From Channa striata (lineage: Eukaryota > Chordata > Actinopteri > Anabantiformes > Channidae), in NCBI GenBank assembly GCA_033026295.1, contig CM065185.1, forward strand, positions 8,060,001 through 8,124,000: a stretch of DNA of 64,000 nucleotides. Reading direction: 5' to 3'. Below are positions 36,601-49,225 of the stretch, in pieces. Each line of letters opens with the position of its first letter. Within the stretch, counting starts at the first letter, position 1. The notes under the pieces are model-generated. The model was given only the letters and a program-made list of their open reading frames with translations, ran no database searches and was not told the origin of the DNA. The translations under genes and the position numbers were made by a program.

Positions 36601-38579
36601 TGGCTGTGATTGAGGCCCAGTCCAGTACATGATGCTGTTGTAACTTTAGTTATAGTTCGTTTCTAGCTGATGAGGGTTCGGACAAGCAAACTACCATCTG
36701 TAGTGTTTGAAGAAATTCTGCTCAAAGTCCTTTGTTTCTGCTGCCGTCACACTTCTTGTTCTCCATTGCTCCGAGCAAACTCAAGTGACCTGGATCAGCA
36801 CAAGAACAGGGGTCCATTTGATGTTGCTGTTGCCTCTCGTGAACTCACACTGCAATGCATTGTATCTCGCCTCCCTAATAACATATCATAATTTTTATTA
36901 CTATTAGGCTATTGTTCGGTTCTGCATTTTGTACTATCCTCTATAGTTTTATATATGGGTCCATGTTTATTAAGAATAGAGAATCACTCCCAACTGACCA
37001 CAAATACTCAGAGTGATGCAACTTCTCCTCCTAGATTCAGCAAAACTAGGAAGATCTGCTTAAAAGTAGCCAGGTCATAGTTATTAGACAATAAGTAGTG
37101 CGAAGAGTCTGTGGGAGGAAAGATCCTTTTAAGATTTAATATTATGGCGCTCATTAAAAGAAAATGTTTAGGCAAAAGTAGCATTTTTTTTAAAGCTAAG
37201 GGTGCACATCCTATGTGAAAAAGAAGACTGCATGCTGTGTATGTTACATCAAAACCAATACAGATGTAGCTTTTAATTTTTTATCATCAGGGAAAATGCG
37301 CCTTACTGCCCTGAAAATCAAACTTTGGTACCACTTAGTACAGCACAGAAAATGAATTTATTCATTCATTCATTTCTCCACCACATATTGTCAGTTAGAA
37401 CAAACACAAGTTGCACTTAAACAAATCGCTACTTTACCCGTCGCTGTTGGACTCAGTGACAATAATGTTCGATAAAATAATTGGCCCTAGCTCCAATGAG
37501 GATGCATGAAAGAAAACATTATGACAGCATTAATGCTGTGGACTGGGCTGATGGAGATACATTGCCAATGACGAAATAAAACTGGTATATGAGAAAGCTT
37601 TCAATTATTACTACTTTTGTTATCATGTTTAGCCTGTGATAAAAATTCTTGCACCTGAAAAGTGCCTGATTTTACCTTTTCAATTTCCCACCATCTCAAG
37701 TGAACACACATCACTTCAAGCTGTACTGTATGGCTTTTAACTTTTGGCATGATTTTTAGAAGACGGTTAGTAAACTAAGGCCCTTGTGTTTTTGACAATG
37801 TAATTTTTAGTCTGCTGCTGCGGTACCTGAATTTCCCCCTTGGGGGGTGGAGAAAGTGTTACCTTTCCTAAAGCTCCTGTGGTGAAACTGGGTTAATGAT
37901 GACTAAGAATCCTTGAGAGTAGCATTTAATTTGTGTGTTCCAGTTTTCCATTTCTAGGGGCCACTTCAAAGTTATTTAGTGAGGGAAAAAAAAAGCATCG
38001 GTCATCGTTTTAGAAAGACTCCCTCACAGGTCTCAGTCCACTGAAGACCTCCTGATGATTCACTCTACAACAAAGCAGAAGTGGGTCTCCTGTGCTCTCA
38101 CTCACCGGCTTGACTAATCAAAAAAATCTAAAGCCTTTTGATCCAGCCTGGCATTATAGAAAAGCTCACAAGCGCAGCAAATAACTTGTCTTTACCTTTC
38201 TCAGTTTATCTCTGAGGAGGGGAGAGAAAACGAAGATGCCAAGGTTCACTTCGATCCAATGAGACAGCTGAGTGAAACCAATTAATTTAATATGGTGCTT
38301 GTACTGTAACAGGTCAATTTATCATGTTGGACTCCAAAACGCGGGAGCCTTTATGCTGTCTTCAATGAATTACACACAGTACCAGTTTATTTCTATGCTA
38401 TGCAGAAAACAATGTAAAGCACCAAGATGACAAAGAACAGCATAGAGAAGAGGTTCTCGAATGTCAGCTTGTAACAGTAAAACTAATTTACTGCCGTTAT
38501 GACTTAGTGTCTGGAGGGAGAAGCAGAGGTAGAAAACACCTCTGTAAAGCACAGGACTGCTGCAGATGTTAGCAGGCTA

Positions 38580-38593
38580 GTTTCCATAACAAC
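38580..38593 (+). promoter_or_regulatory. X-box-like (RFX) motif
   Basis: GTTTCCATAACAAC keeps both half-sites GTTNCCAT and RNAAC of the RFX consensus. Motif only. Confidence 0.35.
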
Positions 38594-40660
38594 CTTAAAA
38601 AAAAGACAAAAAAACACCACACCAAACAACTGTTAATTTATTCTTGGTTTGGGTGTAATAATGTAATAATAATCTGCTCATCTCTCTCTACTATTGAAAT
38701 AGATTAAAAATACAGTAACTGCAGCCTACGTTGATCCTTCCTGAACCACAACTCAAAACTTACTCCTGTCACTATATCCTGCTGCTGCCTGATCGGCCCT
38801 GTTAAAATGAAAAATAATGCAATCATCTATTTGAATGACAGTGTGCCAGTAAACGACTGTTGGCTGATTATTAACCATTACATCATATGTTAAAAGAATC
38901 AAATATACATATGCTATCTGATCAATACATTCTAAAAGACCAATGAGGAAAAGGAGTCTTTCGATATTTCCCCTGATAAACATGAAATGATCTCTCTGCT
39001 CTGTGTGGATCAACAATAAGACAGCTTCCTTGCTGATATAATGCTAAAATTGTACAGCTAGCTACACTTAACAGCGCTTCACACAATCCTAGACCCAAGA
39101 CTCATTAAATACCAGATCATAAAAATGTTCTCTAACTGCCTTTACTGTCTCATTATACAGTAAGAGCACCAGGCAAGTGTTGAGCCTTCACAGTCAGACA
39201 GTCAAAGCTGCAGACTCAGGGGACGAAGTGATGGGTTTGTGCCCAGTGTAGTGTGACTGTTCAGTGTGTGTGTGAGGGAGGAGACGGGCTACTAGAGCTA
39301 GATGTACATTAAAACTACTGAGGACTACACAAATAGAGAGGCAAAATGGAGGCAGGGGAACCATGAGGATTGGCAAAAAACATGCATGTGCCTCCTCTCA
39401 TACGTCAATGGTATGTGAATAAACACTGCATTTATGTATATGTGTGTACATATGTACAAGCAAAGAATTACACCCAAGCAGGTGTTTTCACTCCTTACTG
39501 TAGCTGTCATCTCAGGATAATTTGGGTGTATCCAGACCAGGCTTGAGTGACAGCTGTTATTCCTGTTAATTTTCTAGCCTTTCTCAGGGCGGGACATCTA
39601 TTCCTGTTCTCTATTTAATTGGTATGGACAATCATTCAGACATCCTGTTAGTGCCAACATTGCTATACCTTCAACTTGACGTCAAATCAGCCAGACTAAT
39701 AAAAAAAAAAATGCACGTGAGTGTGCAGAACACAGGAAACACTGCTGTTTTAGTGTGTTTCCTTATATATATATATCCGAATCTAGCACATACACGTTTA
39801 CTTTGATTTGCCAGCCGTAGAATTTAGCAGTTAAAGCTTACATAACCATATAATTAACACAATGCTCCCTGTTAACAATGCTGTTGTAACAAGATGCACT
39901 GTACCTGGCATGCAGTCAATGGGGGAGTCTGAACAAGAGCAAACATTTACTAGAGGGTGGAGAGCTCCAAAAGAGTTGGCTCCATTCTGACACCACATAC
40001 TGATGGCTTTACCGGCAGTGCCAAACTCTACAGTATGTAGTCTGAGCAGCTGCTGTTCAGCCACACCTTGTTGTTGTCAATAATGATGCTTGGTGTCGTT
40101 AATGTGATGCAGAGAAGGTCAGGCGGAAGGATGCAGCTGATATACCATAGAACAGGGTGGGGTGGTATGCCCACGCCGGTTGACTGACTACTGGGGTGTT
40201 GCAATTTGCAGGGGTTTTCCTGTTCTACCTGATTTGCACTGGTTTCCCACCGTGAGTGGAACAGCAGTCACTGTGGGAGTTGATTTTGAAGTGACTGAGT
40301 GGGACTGAATCATCACCAATGAGGCTTTCATCCAAATTTAACAGCCAGAGGAATTCCCCAACTGTCTCACATCAAGACTTAGGAACAGAAAGTCATTCTC
40401 CCAAACAAAAGTTTAAACACACCACAGATGTCAGGGCCTTCCTTTTAGCATCTTTCAGTCATTTGGTGGCCCATCATTCTCTAGGTCATTTGAAATAAAA
40501 TAACTCTCATGTGGGAACGCCTGATATCTCCAACTCTAACACTGTGTAACTGGAAAAGAATCTAGGTGAGTTTCTGTCAAAGAGAGTTCCCATCCAGTTT
40601 TTTTATATATGTATGTATACATATACATATATGCATCTATTATCCAAAGCGACTTGTGAC

Positions 40661-40870
40661 ACACACACACACACATTTGTACCTCTATCCTTGTTAGGAC
40701 ACTCACTGACGCAATGCAATCCCTACCCCCTTACCCTAACCCTAACAATCACAACTGAATGCCTAACCCTGACCCTTACCAAAACTTCATTCTAACCTTG
40801 ACCCTAAGACCTCAGCCCTGTCATTCTCAAACCACCTTTAGTAGTGTGTCCAATTTTGACTTTGGGACTT
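40661..40870 (+). repeat. CA-flanked CCCTAA-rich dispersed repeat, copy A
   Basis: A CA run at 40662-40674 is followed by TTAGGACACTCACTGACGCA, then telomere-like TTACCCTAACCCTAAC, ACAACTGAATGCCTAACCCT and ACCCTAAGACC. It shares order and wording with the copies at 46073, 51976 and 55926, all on this strand. It abuts the 3'-truncated LINE fragment. Confidence 0.75.
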
Positions 40871-42762
40871 TTTGTGTACTATATGCCTGCCCCTTGGTTA
40901 CGGAGTTCCATGTATGCCCTGTCTGCTAGCATCTTGCATCCCACTGTTATGTGCTGGACTGTCTCAGGGGCACCTTTGCACAGATTGCACCTGGGGTCCT
41001 GCCGGGTGTGATAGTCCCCGGCCTCTATTGATCTTGTACTCAGAGCCTGCTTCTGTGCTGCTAGGATTAGTGCCTCTTTTCTGTCTTTCAGTCCAGCTTT
41101 GTCCAGCCACTGATAGGATTTTACAATATGAGCTACGTCTTCTATCCGACAGTGATACATACCGTGCAGAGGTTTGTCCTTCCATGAGGGCTCCTGCTCT
41201 TCCTTCCTTTGCTCCTCTTGTTTCTGCTGCCTGAGGTGTTCACCAAGCATGTCATCAAATGCGGCCATTTTCCTGACATATTCATGAATCTTAGTTGTTT
41301 CATCCTGAAGAGAGGGTCTGACGCTCACTAATCCTCGGCTCCTTCCTTCCGCTTAGTATACAGTATCCGGATGCGGGTTGAAACCCTCCCTGCATTTTAA
41401 GGAACTTCCTTGTCTTGTTGTCAGGGCTTCCACCCCTTTTTTGGCCATCCTATTATGCCAGTGGGCCACCTGCTGACCTGAGGGGCGTAGGTGTGGATTG
41501 CCCAGACTTTGTTCTTTGTTCTTTGTTCAGCTGGCTTCTCAGGACTTGCCTTACTCTTTGGAGTTACTTAGTGGTTGCTTCTCTCCTTGTGGCCTCTTCA
41601 ATGTTTACAATTTGCCTGTGGGATCCCGAGATACTTGTAGCTATCCTCAACATCTTGCCTTCTGGTAGTACAATCTCCTCAGTTCTGACAACCTTTCCTC
41701 TCCTTGCCACCATCCGACCACACTTATACAGTCCGAAAGACATTCTGGTGTCTTGGCTGTATATCCTAGTGGTATACATCAGTGGGTCGATGTCCTACTT
41801 GCTCCTGGAGTACAGCTGGGTGTCATCCTTGCAAAGGGGCTGGTTGATGGTTGCGCCATTCCGTAGTCGGTATATGTAAACATTCTTGGTAACGATCTGG
41901 CTAACCTCTGTTTCCTGGGGAATTCTCCACCTTATGGTTTGTGTTGATCTTATAGCCAGGCACCTCATCACAGTTGCTGTGGTATATATCAGCTGAAGGT
42001 CATCATTGGGATTGCTTGTAATGCTGTGTTCACATCCTCTAGCAGACTTTCAGTAGGCACTTCACTTATTCTTGGTAACTGGCCACTGGGGTGCCGGGTG
42101 TCCATCTAAGCCAGGGGTGGGCAACCCATGCTCCTCGAGAGCCGCAGCCCTGCAGGTTTTCCAACTATCCCCTACCTACCCACTGCTAATTACCTGGATC
42201 AGGTGTGTTCAGTCAATCAGAAGCTGGAGCAGCAGTGGGTAGGGCGGGGACAGTCGGAAAACCTGCAGGGCTGCGGCTCTCGAGGAGCAGGGTTGCCCAC
42301 CCCTGATCTAAGCCATGATCTTCAATCTCAGGTCAGCTGCTCTAGCATTAAGCTCTGTTATTATTGGGGCTTGGAACCCTATTTCTCATGGTTGGGGTGA
42401 TGATGATGATATCTCCCTGCTGACCTGTCGTCCTGGCTCCGCCTTGCCATAGCATTTGTGTTGTACCTCATCAATCTCTAGTTGTGATATCAGGTGTTTC
42501 TTGCAGATATTAGAACACTGTGCTACTAGTTGTTTCTATGTTAGTCTAGATGCTGGGTTTTGAAGTAGCTAAGATCCCACATCCTCTGCATGTAACCCCT
42601 CTTGCTTGGGTTACTTGTGTAGTAGCATTCCAATAGTTCCAATAGTTCTCTGTTCTCATCTCTTGTCCATGGTATCGTGTTCCAGTAGCCCACTTCTCAA
42701 CACCTGAGTGGATTTTGTTGACCCAGTCAATGTCCAAGCCAGTGTGTCTAAGGGCACACATT
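40871..42762 (-). mobile_element. Fragment of an RLE-type LINE (R2/R4/Dong/Rex6-like), internally deleted
   Basis: On the - strand, 41328-40879 encodes the segment after the reverse transcriptase palm: IQDETTKIHEY-like text, PSWKDKPLHGMYHCRIEDVA, SYQWLDKAGL and EAGDYHTRQDPRCNLCKGAP. The CCHC knuckle follows as C-x2-C-x7-H-x4-C, the mark of restriction-like-endonuclease LINEs. Bases 41879-41564 give the late palm (DTRMSFGLYKCGRMV), where the YxDD box reads CKDD. Bases 42760-42546 give an N-terminal part (DIDWVNKIHSGVEKW). Several frameshifts and stops occur, most of the early palm is deleted near 41950, and the endonuclease end is missing. The element is dead. A hAT MITE interrupts it at 42112-42305. 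Confidence 0.85.
42112..42305. mobile_element. hAT-type MITE, 194 bp, with perfect target duplication
   Basis: The left end starts CAGGGGTGGGCAACCCATGC and the right end, reverse-complemented, CAGGGGTGGGCAACCCTGCT. The inverted repeats run for about 55 bp with one indel and one mismatch. The element is flanked by identical 8-bp copies ATCTAAGC at 42104-42111 and 42306-42313, the hAT hallmark. It has no coding capacity. The near-identity of the arms points to recent insertion into the older LINE. Confidence 0.93.
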
Positions 42763-42763
42763 G

Positions 42764-42823
<60 letters not shown>
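42762..42823 (+). repeat. (TC)n microsatellite
   Basis: TC-rich tract with a few TG interruptions, at the 5' boundary of the LINE fragment. Ser/Leu- and Arg/Glu-rich open frames here are artefacts. Confidence 0.9.
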
Positions 42824-44059
42824 GACCTTCATTCCTTATTCCCAAGTTTCATTCCATATATTCAGACATTCATTCCATATATTCATCTCTCTCAACAGCT
42901 GACAGGGTTAGTACTTATAATGCCTCAAAGCATGAAACCCATCTCAGTCCTTTCTACTGTTTTTGGCGCTTCCAGTGAAAGATGGCAAACAATCAAATGC
43001 TCACTGCTGTGAGCTGCTTTGTCCAACCTGAAAATGTCACATTCAATTCAACAGACACTCAATAGTGTCCTGACTCACACTAAGTACTGGTGAACTGTTG
43101 CTATTATTTGGAGCTATTTTTGTGGCACCAGTCGATCCTCCAGGCACAGTATGCAGCTTGTACACTTCTAAAGCAGCATCTAATCACAAGCCCCAAACCA
43201 GAATGGCTACACAACACAGCACAAGTGGGCTGAAACTCATCCCTCAGATACTCCATCCCTAAATATAATGTAGTGCTTTGACAGAGAAAATATTTTATAC
43301 AATAAAAGGTTTATTGCTAGGATTTATTACAAATGTCTGTGCCATTATGATACATCTACACAAGGTTTTCAGTTGCATAAAGAAAAGAATGCAACTGAGT
43401 GCGTCACAAATGTGCACAATTTTGCATAGCAGTACATTTAAATAGAGTAATATAAAAAAACATTTCTGTATGGACTTAGCAGCAGATGTAACTTGATTGA
43501 TCCTTGTTTACCTTTGCCTTGATTATCTGTCACTCTTCTTCTTGTAAATCTTTTGCTCTATATCGCTATACCTACCCATCTTGTGGACAAATGTGGTCTT
43601 TGATACGAGGAGGATTATTTTATTATTAAAAAATTCACAGTGCCAGCAGGTTTTTTTTCTCATATAAAATGGAGCAACAATCTACGCAACTATGGAGAGC
43701 AACTACGAACAAAACCCACAACTGATAGACAGACAGACGGACACACAGACTATACCATTCAAAAATATTTGTTATTTTTATATCTGAACTCTAATTGACC
43801 ATATACATGAAGTGACAATGTCAATGGATAATATAAAAAACTGATGAAGTTATATTCATGCAGAGGCTCAGAGGTACAAAAACACAGGATTTAACACTAA
43901 GCTCCAATAAAAAAGTTACAATCTTTTCAAAATTTTGTATCTGATAACACTGTTAATGTGTTAATGTACCCTGATTTAAAACTACAACTCAACAACTTTG
44001 CCTTTCCAAACACCTTTCGCCTGGCGAAAGCAGGATGAGATGCACTGCACTGTCACATA

Positions 44060-44089
44060 GTTTCCATGGCAACATGTTGCTATGGAAAC
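44060..44089. promoter_or_regulatory. Inverted pair of X-box-like (RFX) motifs
   Basis: GTTTCCATGGCAAC at 44060-44073 and GTTGCTATGGAAAC at 44076-44089 are inverted copies of each other with one mismatch, two bases apart. Each is close to the RFX consensus GTTGCCATGGCAAC. The 30-bp unit could form a hairpin or bind two RFX dimers. Motif only. Confidence 0.5.
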
Positions 44090-44739
44090 AGGCATTGGAA
44101 CAGACTCAGAAGTCGGCTGGTGGAGATTCTGTTGCCAGAGAGGCAGAGGAAGGTGAGGATAGGAGGGAGAAAATCAAAAGGAAAAGAAAAAACACACTGA
44201 GGGGGAAGAGAAAACAAAGACATGGAAATAAGTAAAACCTCAAATTTAGTGCAAGCTTACTACCCAAGTATCGAAGATTATTACAGTTTACAACACATGA
44301 GCACAATTCACTTTAAACTACAGCTTCAACCTCGAAATGTAATCATAAGCTTTTGAAATACAAGGGTTTGATGTTGAACACAATCCCACAGTGGAGAAAG
44401 GAGGAAGGAGCCTCATTGACATTCATCTCACTTGTCTGATGGCCGAGTACAGCAAACATTACATAACCGCTGGGATGGCTGATGGCTGCAACTACAGCTA
44501 AACACAGAGTTCCTCTTGCGGTCTCTCTATGTGCTCTACTCTTTCTAGCTCTGTAAGGACCAATTTAACTTTCAGATTTTCTGAATTAGAAAATTTTCCC
44601 CTCTCCCAAGTGCTGAGGGTATGGATGAGAATAAAAATGTATGCAGGTAAAAGTAAGGCTCCGTGTTATGCTTGTAGCAGTGGTGTTTTAAGGTTAAAAG
44701 ACGGAATAAAAGTGAGGGTATGATGGTTTTATTTGTGAC

Positions 44740-44937
44740 AGCACGGTGATGCAGTTGTTAACATTGGTTCTTGTGTGGGGTTTGAATGTTCTCCCCATTT
44801 CTCCAGGTTGACCAGTTTCCTCCCACAGTCTACAGACAAGACACGTCTGGTTGTATATGCCCCTCTGTGTTGGTGGGTACACCCTGGACAGGTCACACCT
44901 CTCACTCAAAGACAGCTAGGATAGGCTCTAACCCCCC
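44740..44937 (-). repeat. Fragment of the 12455-type dispersed repeat, opposite orientation
   Basis: GCACGGTGATGCAGTTGTTA, GGTTTGAATGTTCTCCCCAT, TTTCCTCCCACAGTCTACAG and GGGTACACCCTGGACAGGTC are the reverse complement, in reverse order, of the blocks seen at 12455-12812. Confidence 0.65.
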
Positions 44938-45260
44938 CATAATGAGTTCAAGTTCACTCCATTTTTAAAATTTATTTTAGCAGGAATGAGGTGGAAATAT
45001 CCAACTGGAGACCTGCTCACATTGGAAGATAGCCTAAAATTTCTGAGATGCCAGAAATTCTAATGGCGCAGGAGCAGGATCGTTGATTGTTCTGGCAATT
45101 AATCGGGCACTGGGACTCAAACTATAAACCTCAAAGTGACAGGGTCAAAATTTTGCCCGATTCTAAAAACAGTCGGGTGTAACTGGATCAGGCTGAATCT
45201 ATAGTGTCTGCTTAGCTTTGAGGTTTCAATAACCACATCCTCCAGAATTCATGAGTACAT

Positions 45261-45274
45261 GTTGCCATGACAAC
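45261..45274 (+). promoter_or_regulatory. X-box-like (RFX) motif
   Basis: GTTGCCATGACAAC has one mismatch to the palindromic RFX consensus. Motif only. Confidence 0.4.
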
Positions 45275-46071
45275 AACACTAGAGACTGGGGCAAGAGCCA
45301 ATCCAAATACTTTGTCACATAAAAAAGTGAACAAAACGTAAATACAAAATCTGTGGAAAGTTGGTCATGAGCAAACGAGAATGTGACTACATCCTTCCAC
45401 GCAGAATAACGTCCTCTCAGGCAAATTTCCTGCTACAGCCTAGACTCTAACCTGCAAGTTAGCTCAATATCCATGGCAAAGTAAATGCAATTACTTATTG
45501 CAATAACCAATTTTACCTATTTAGAGACAGAGCCAATACCAATACTTGAACCAAAAACATGAGGTTTTCTGAACAAATACTGGATGGATACCTAGACAAA
45601 CATTACGCAAATATGACAAAACACGTCTGCATACACATGTCTGAATTAAGGGCCATTCCCCATGAATTAGAGTGACCAGTAGCCACCCTGCATGTGACTC
45701 TTGCACCACCCCCTACTTATTTACATCTATTTCTCTTTTTGTTTTTGGCTGAAATTAGACAACAGCCTGTTGGGACAGTTTATTTAAGTGCCGTCATTTA
45801 GAGAGCCTTAGAGAGACAATATGGGCAGCAACTGGCAGGGAGCACTGTAGGACAGGATGGGTGCATACACACACACTCTCTCTCTCTCTCTAATACACAC
45901 ACATGTGTTAAAAATATTTCATTTCAAATCAAAGATGAATAAGTCATTCAATGAAAGAATGTGCATAATCCTTTTCTTCATTTTCCTCTTCAATTCTGCT
46001 AAAGAATTAAACTTTATCCCCCAGTGTTGTGCACATAATCTACCATCATAGTTTGAAAATCTCTGTCATTC

Positions 46072-46072
<1 letters not shown>

Positions 46073-46109
<37 letters not shown>

Positions 46110-46345
46110 TCGATACTTGTGAGGAAAGTCATTGACACAATGTAATAACTTGCCCCTTACACTAACCCTAACCATCACAACTGAATGCCTAACCCTAACC
46201 TAACTAAAACCTAATTCTAACTTTGACCATAAAACCCAGTCTTGACCCTTAAAAATCCCTTTAAGTTGTTTAAAGTTGTGAGGACTGGCCGGAATGTCCT
46301 CGCTCTGTTGGTAAAAACCGAAATCTGGTCCCACTAAGTAGTATC
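46073..46345 (+). repeat. CA-flanked CCCTAA-rich dispersed repeat, copy B, with (CA)16
   Basis: The CA run at 46073-46105 is followed by GTCATTGACACAATGTAATA, then ACTAACCCTAACCATCACAA and ACTGAATGCCTAACCCTAAC, CCAGTCTTGACCC and TTGTGAGGACTGGCC. A short CA run closes the unit near 46354-46363. It is the longest copy of the family in the window. Confidence 0.75.
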
Positions 46346-48564
46346 TACAGGAACACACACACACCGAACCAGACTAATGGTTTCAAGCCAAGCCACTGAG
46401 TTCACGTCATCAGTGTAACAAAAGAAACAGTAATCCACATTTATAGTATTTATGACTAGAACTAGCAGCATAACTTGTAGACTAGACATCGACTAAAACA
46501 GCATTCACATAACACACTGAAGCAGTCTGCGTGAGGAATCTGTTGCAGAGACTGGTTGTGTTTCATGATGCTCATGAATCTTGTGCAATGCTGATGCATC
46601 TCACCTTGAACATTAATGTTTATGAAGGGGAATGCAGATGATCGTTCCACCTGTGTTGACAATTTACTGCTGGGCCATGCAGCCAGACTAGATTTGCAGT
46701 TGCCACATAAGACAGTAATGCAGCTGGTCACGATAATCTGTGAAGGAGGGTGAGGACAGATAGACAGAGGGTGCTCTTTGCATCCAGTGCAAGAAGGGGG
46801 AATGCTGCTGTTCTCGTTGGGCAAGTGTTATATACAATATAACTTATGATAAATAGACTATATTAGTTTAAAGTATAGTGTAATATACAGTGTTAAAGTG
46901 CCACTTTTCAGACTAGACAAAAGCCAATGCAGCCAGTTGTGTTTGTCACCGCTAACTTCTTGGTGTCAGCTCGGTATGTCACAACCCTCAGTTAAGTAAC
47001 TGCTGGCGTAGCTTTATATTTACTATACAAAATCCCGCTGTCACTCTTCTCAACTCTCAGCAAGAAAGCAGATATAGTTCCTCAAAATGTCAAACATTTT
47101 AAAAACTGGTGTGGCTGATAATTTGAAAACGTATTTGCCATGAGAAACATCCAAATAGGGGAAGTCCTGAGTTAAACCTTTTAAATAAAGTCCTAAAATA
47201 TCTGTAAACATCAGAACTACAATATATGAGGTAGTGCGCATACTAATTAAGCAAAAAATATTTGAATTCTCTGACTGGTTAAAAGGGTGAGTCTCACTCT
47301 AAAATTGTTACAACAATACAAACCAAACACACAAAAAAGACTAGAGATACTAGCTTGCCAAAAGCATATTAACCAGACAACAGTTCATAGCTTTTAGCTA
47401 AACATTGTATACTGTGACAGAGGTCAATGTAATTCCAGTAAAGTTCTTTTCTTTTAACATTATACAATCTCAAAATTAAGATGCAGTTGGCAGATTTATG
47501 GCAGAGTGGGAAAAGTTAATCACAATTTTCTAGGGCCATCACTGACTAGACAGAAGTAGTGTTTGAAAAAGTGATCAAACAATATCAATTCGCTTATGTT
47601 AATGAGCTATGATTTTAAATTTTCAGTTGCATCTTCCCACGGCTGTAAACTATTTCCAATTATTCATAAAGTTTTGATAATGCCATGGAGGTGATGGCCT
47701 GTAGCAAGGAACAATATAAACATAAACTCAATTTTACATTTAATAATGCCATAAAAAACTGTGAAACAATTGAAAGTGTGCAACTCTTAATATCTAAGTT
47801 TGTTATTTCTACTAGACTAATGGCAGACATTTCTTGGACTTGAATTACACATTTCTTCACATAGCTTCACTCTGTTAATATACAGTAATCAGAATGACAT
47901 TTTCATATGTGTGTGTGAGGTGCAGTGTCTGCCAAAAGTCTGCAGGCAGCTACTGTGTTGTGGACACATGTCACTGTCACAGCATCACGCTTCTCAAGAG
48001 GTGTCAGTTAAATAAATGTGTAATTATCTGGCGGTTGTCAGAACCCAGTTTAGTGCAACGCTGCCTTGGCTGAATCACAGAGAAGAAAAATGAGCTTGTG
48101 AGAGCTCCAAGGTAAGGGCAAAACAGATTCTAAATAACAATAAATTAAAACTGAATCTTTTAATTTAAAAAAATCACTGGGTGATTTTACCAACGTCTTA
48201 GAAGTGCAGAAATTAGTCACACAATCACCCTATGGGTTCAGACTACACACTCAGGTGACACAAAAACATATTAACAGCTTCCAGCCTGGCCTAGATATTG
48301 CAAAGGTGAAAATAACATGATCAAGTGTGACTTTTGGCCTTGTTTTTCCATTACCACTTCTGTTGCATTTGTTGGTACTTGCAGGGGGGAAAAAAAAAAT
48401 CTGTGTGATACAAACACATGTTCTCTCCATAATTTGCAATGAGCTGTATGATCTTACACTGTGCATATACATGCCCACGTATCTCCAAACTGAATGGCAG
48501 AGTGAGGAGGAAACTGTTTAAAGAAGCAATAGCTGTATGTGACAACAATAGAAAAGAAAAAAAA

Positions 48565-49225
48565 ACACTCCTCAAGAAAGAACACATTAGGTCTCATGTG
48601 AGATTTGATAAAACCAAATGGAAAACGGGTGCTATGGTCATATGAGACCAAAATTGAACTTTTTAGCATCAATGCTATCTGGCAGAAAGACCATACATTT
48701 CACCATCCAAAGAACAGGAAAGCATAGTCGTGGGGATATTTCTCTCCAACAGGGTATAGGACCGAGTACTGACAAATTTAAATAAAACCTGGTGCTCTCT
48801 GCGAGAGAGCTGCAAATTTAAAGAAGGTTAACCTTTTAACATGACAACGACTCAAAGCACAAAACCAAATTGACCATATAATAGCTTAAGAAGAACAAGG
48901 TGAATGTCATTACATGGCTTAGTCAGAGTCCAGACTTAAATCCTACTGAAAACTATGGAAAGACCTAAAGACTGGGGATGGGCAAAAACTGCTCAGTCTC
49001 GTGCAAAGTTGGTGAAGTAGTAACAAACTCAAGGCTGTAATTAAAGCAAAATGTGTTTCCACAATGAATTAACCCAGGGGGATGAGGTAATCTTTTCCCA
49101 AATCAAGTTATTCCAGTTTTTTTAAATAATGTTTAAAAAATAGCTGTAGCTATTTTTACCCATTTCACTTTTTTGAGGTACCCTGCATTAAGTAAACCAA
49201 CCACAAAATGTAAAGGTTTTGAAAG
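48565..49225 (+). mobile_element. Tc1-like transposon remnant, second family
   Basis: Frameshifted transposase text can be followed on the + strand: RFDKTKWK-like near 48600, then a decayed NDSKHKTKLT block near 48850, then SQSPDLNPTEN near 48930, the conserved region before the last catalytic acidic residue of Tc1 transposases. Stops interrupt all frames. Ends are approximate because clear terminal repeats were not found. Confidence 0.65.

Noticed and set aside
40710..40760. Telomere-like CCCTAA repeats (also at 24080 and 46160)
   Set aside because: Only two or three units each, and two of the sites are internal parts of a dispersed repeat. Not interstitial telomere arrays.
41415..41879. 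154-codon open frame on the + strand with hydrophobic residues
   Set aside because: It is the reverse complement of the LINE reverse transcriptase region, so its membrane-like look is an antisense artefact.
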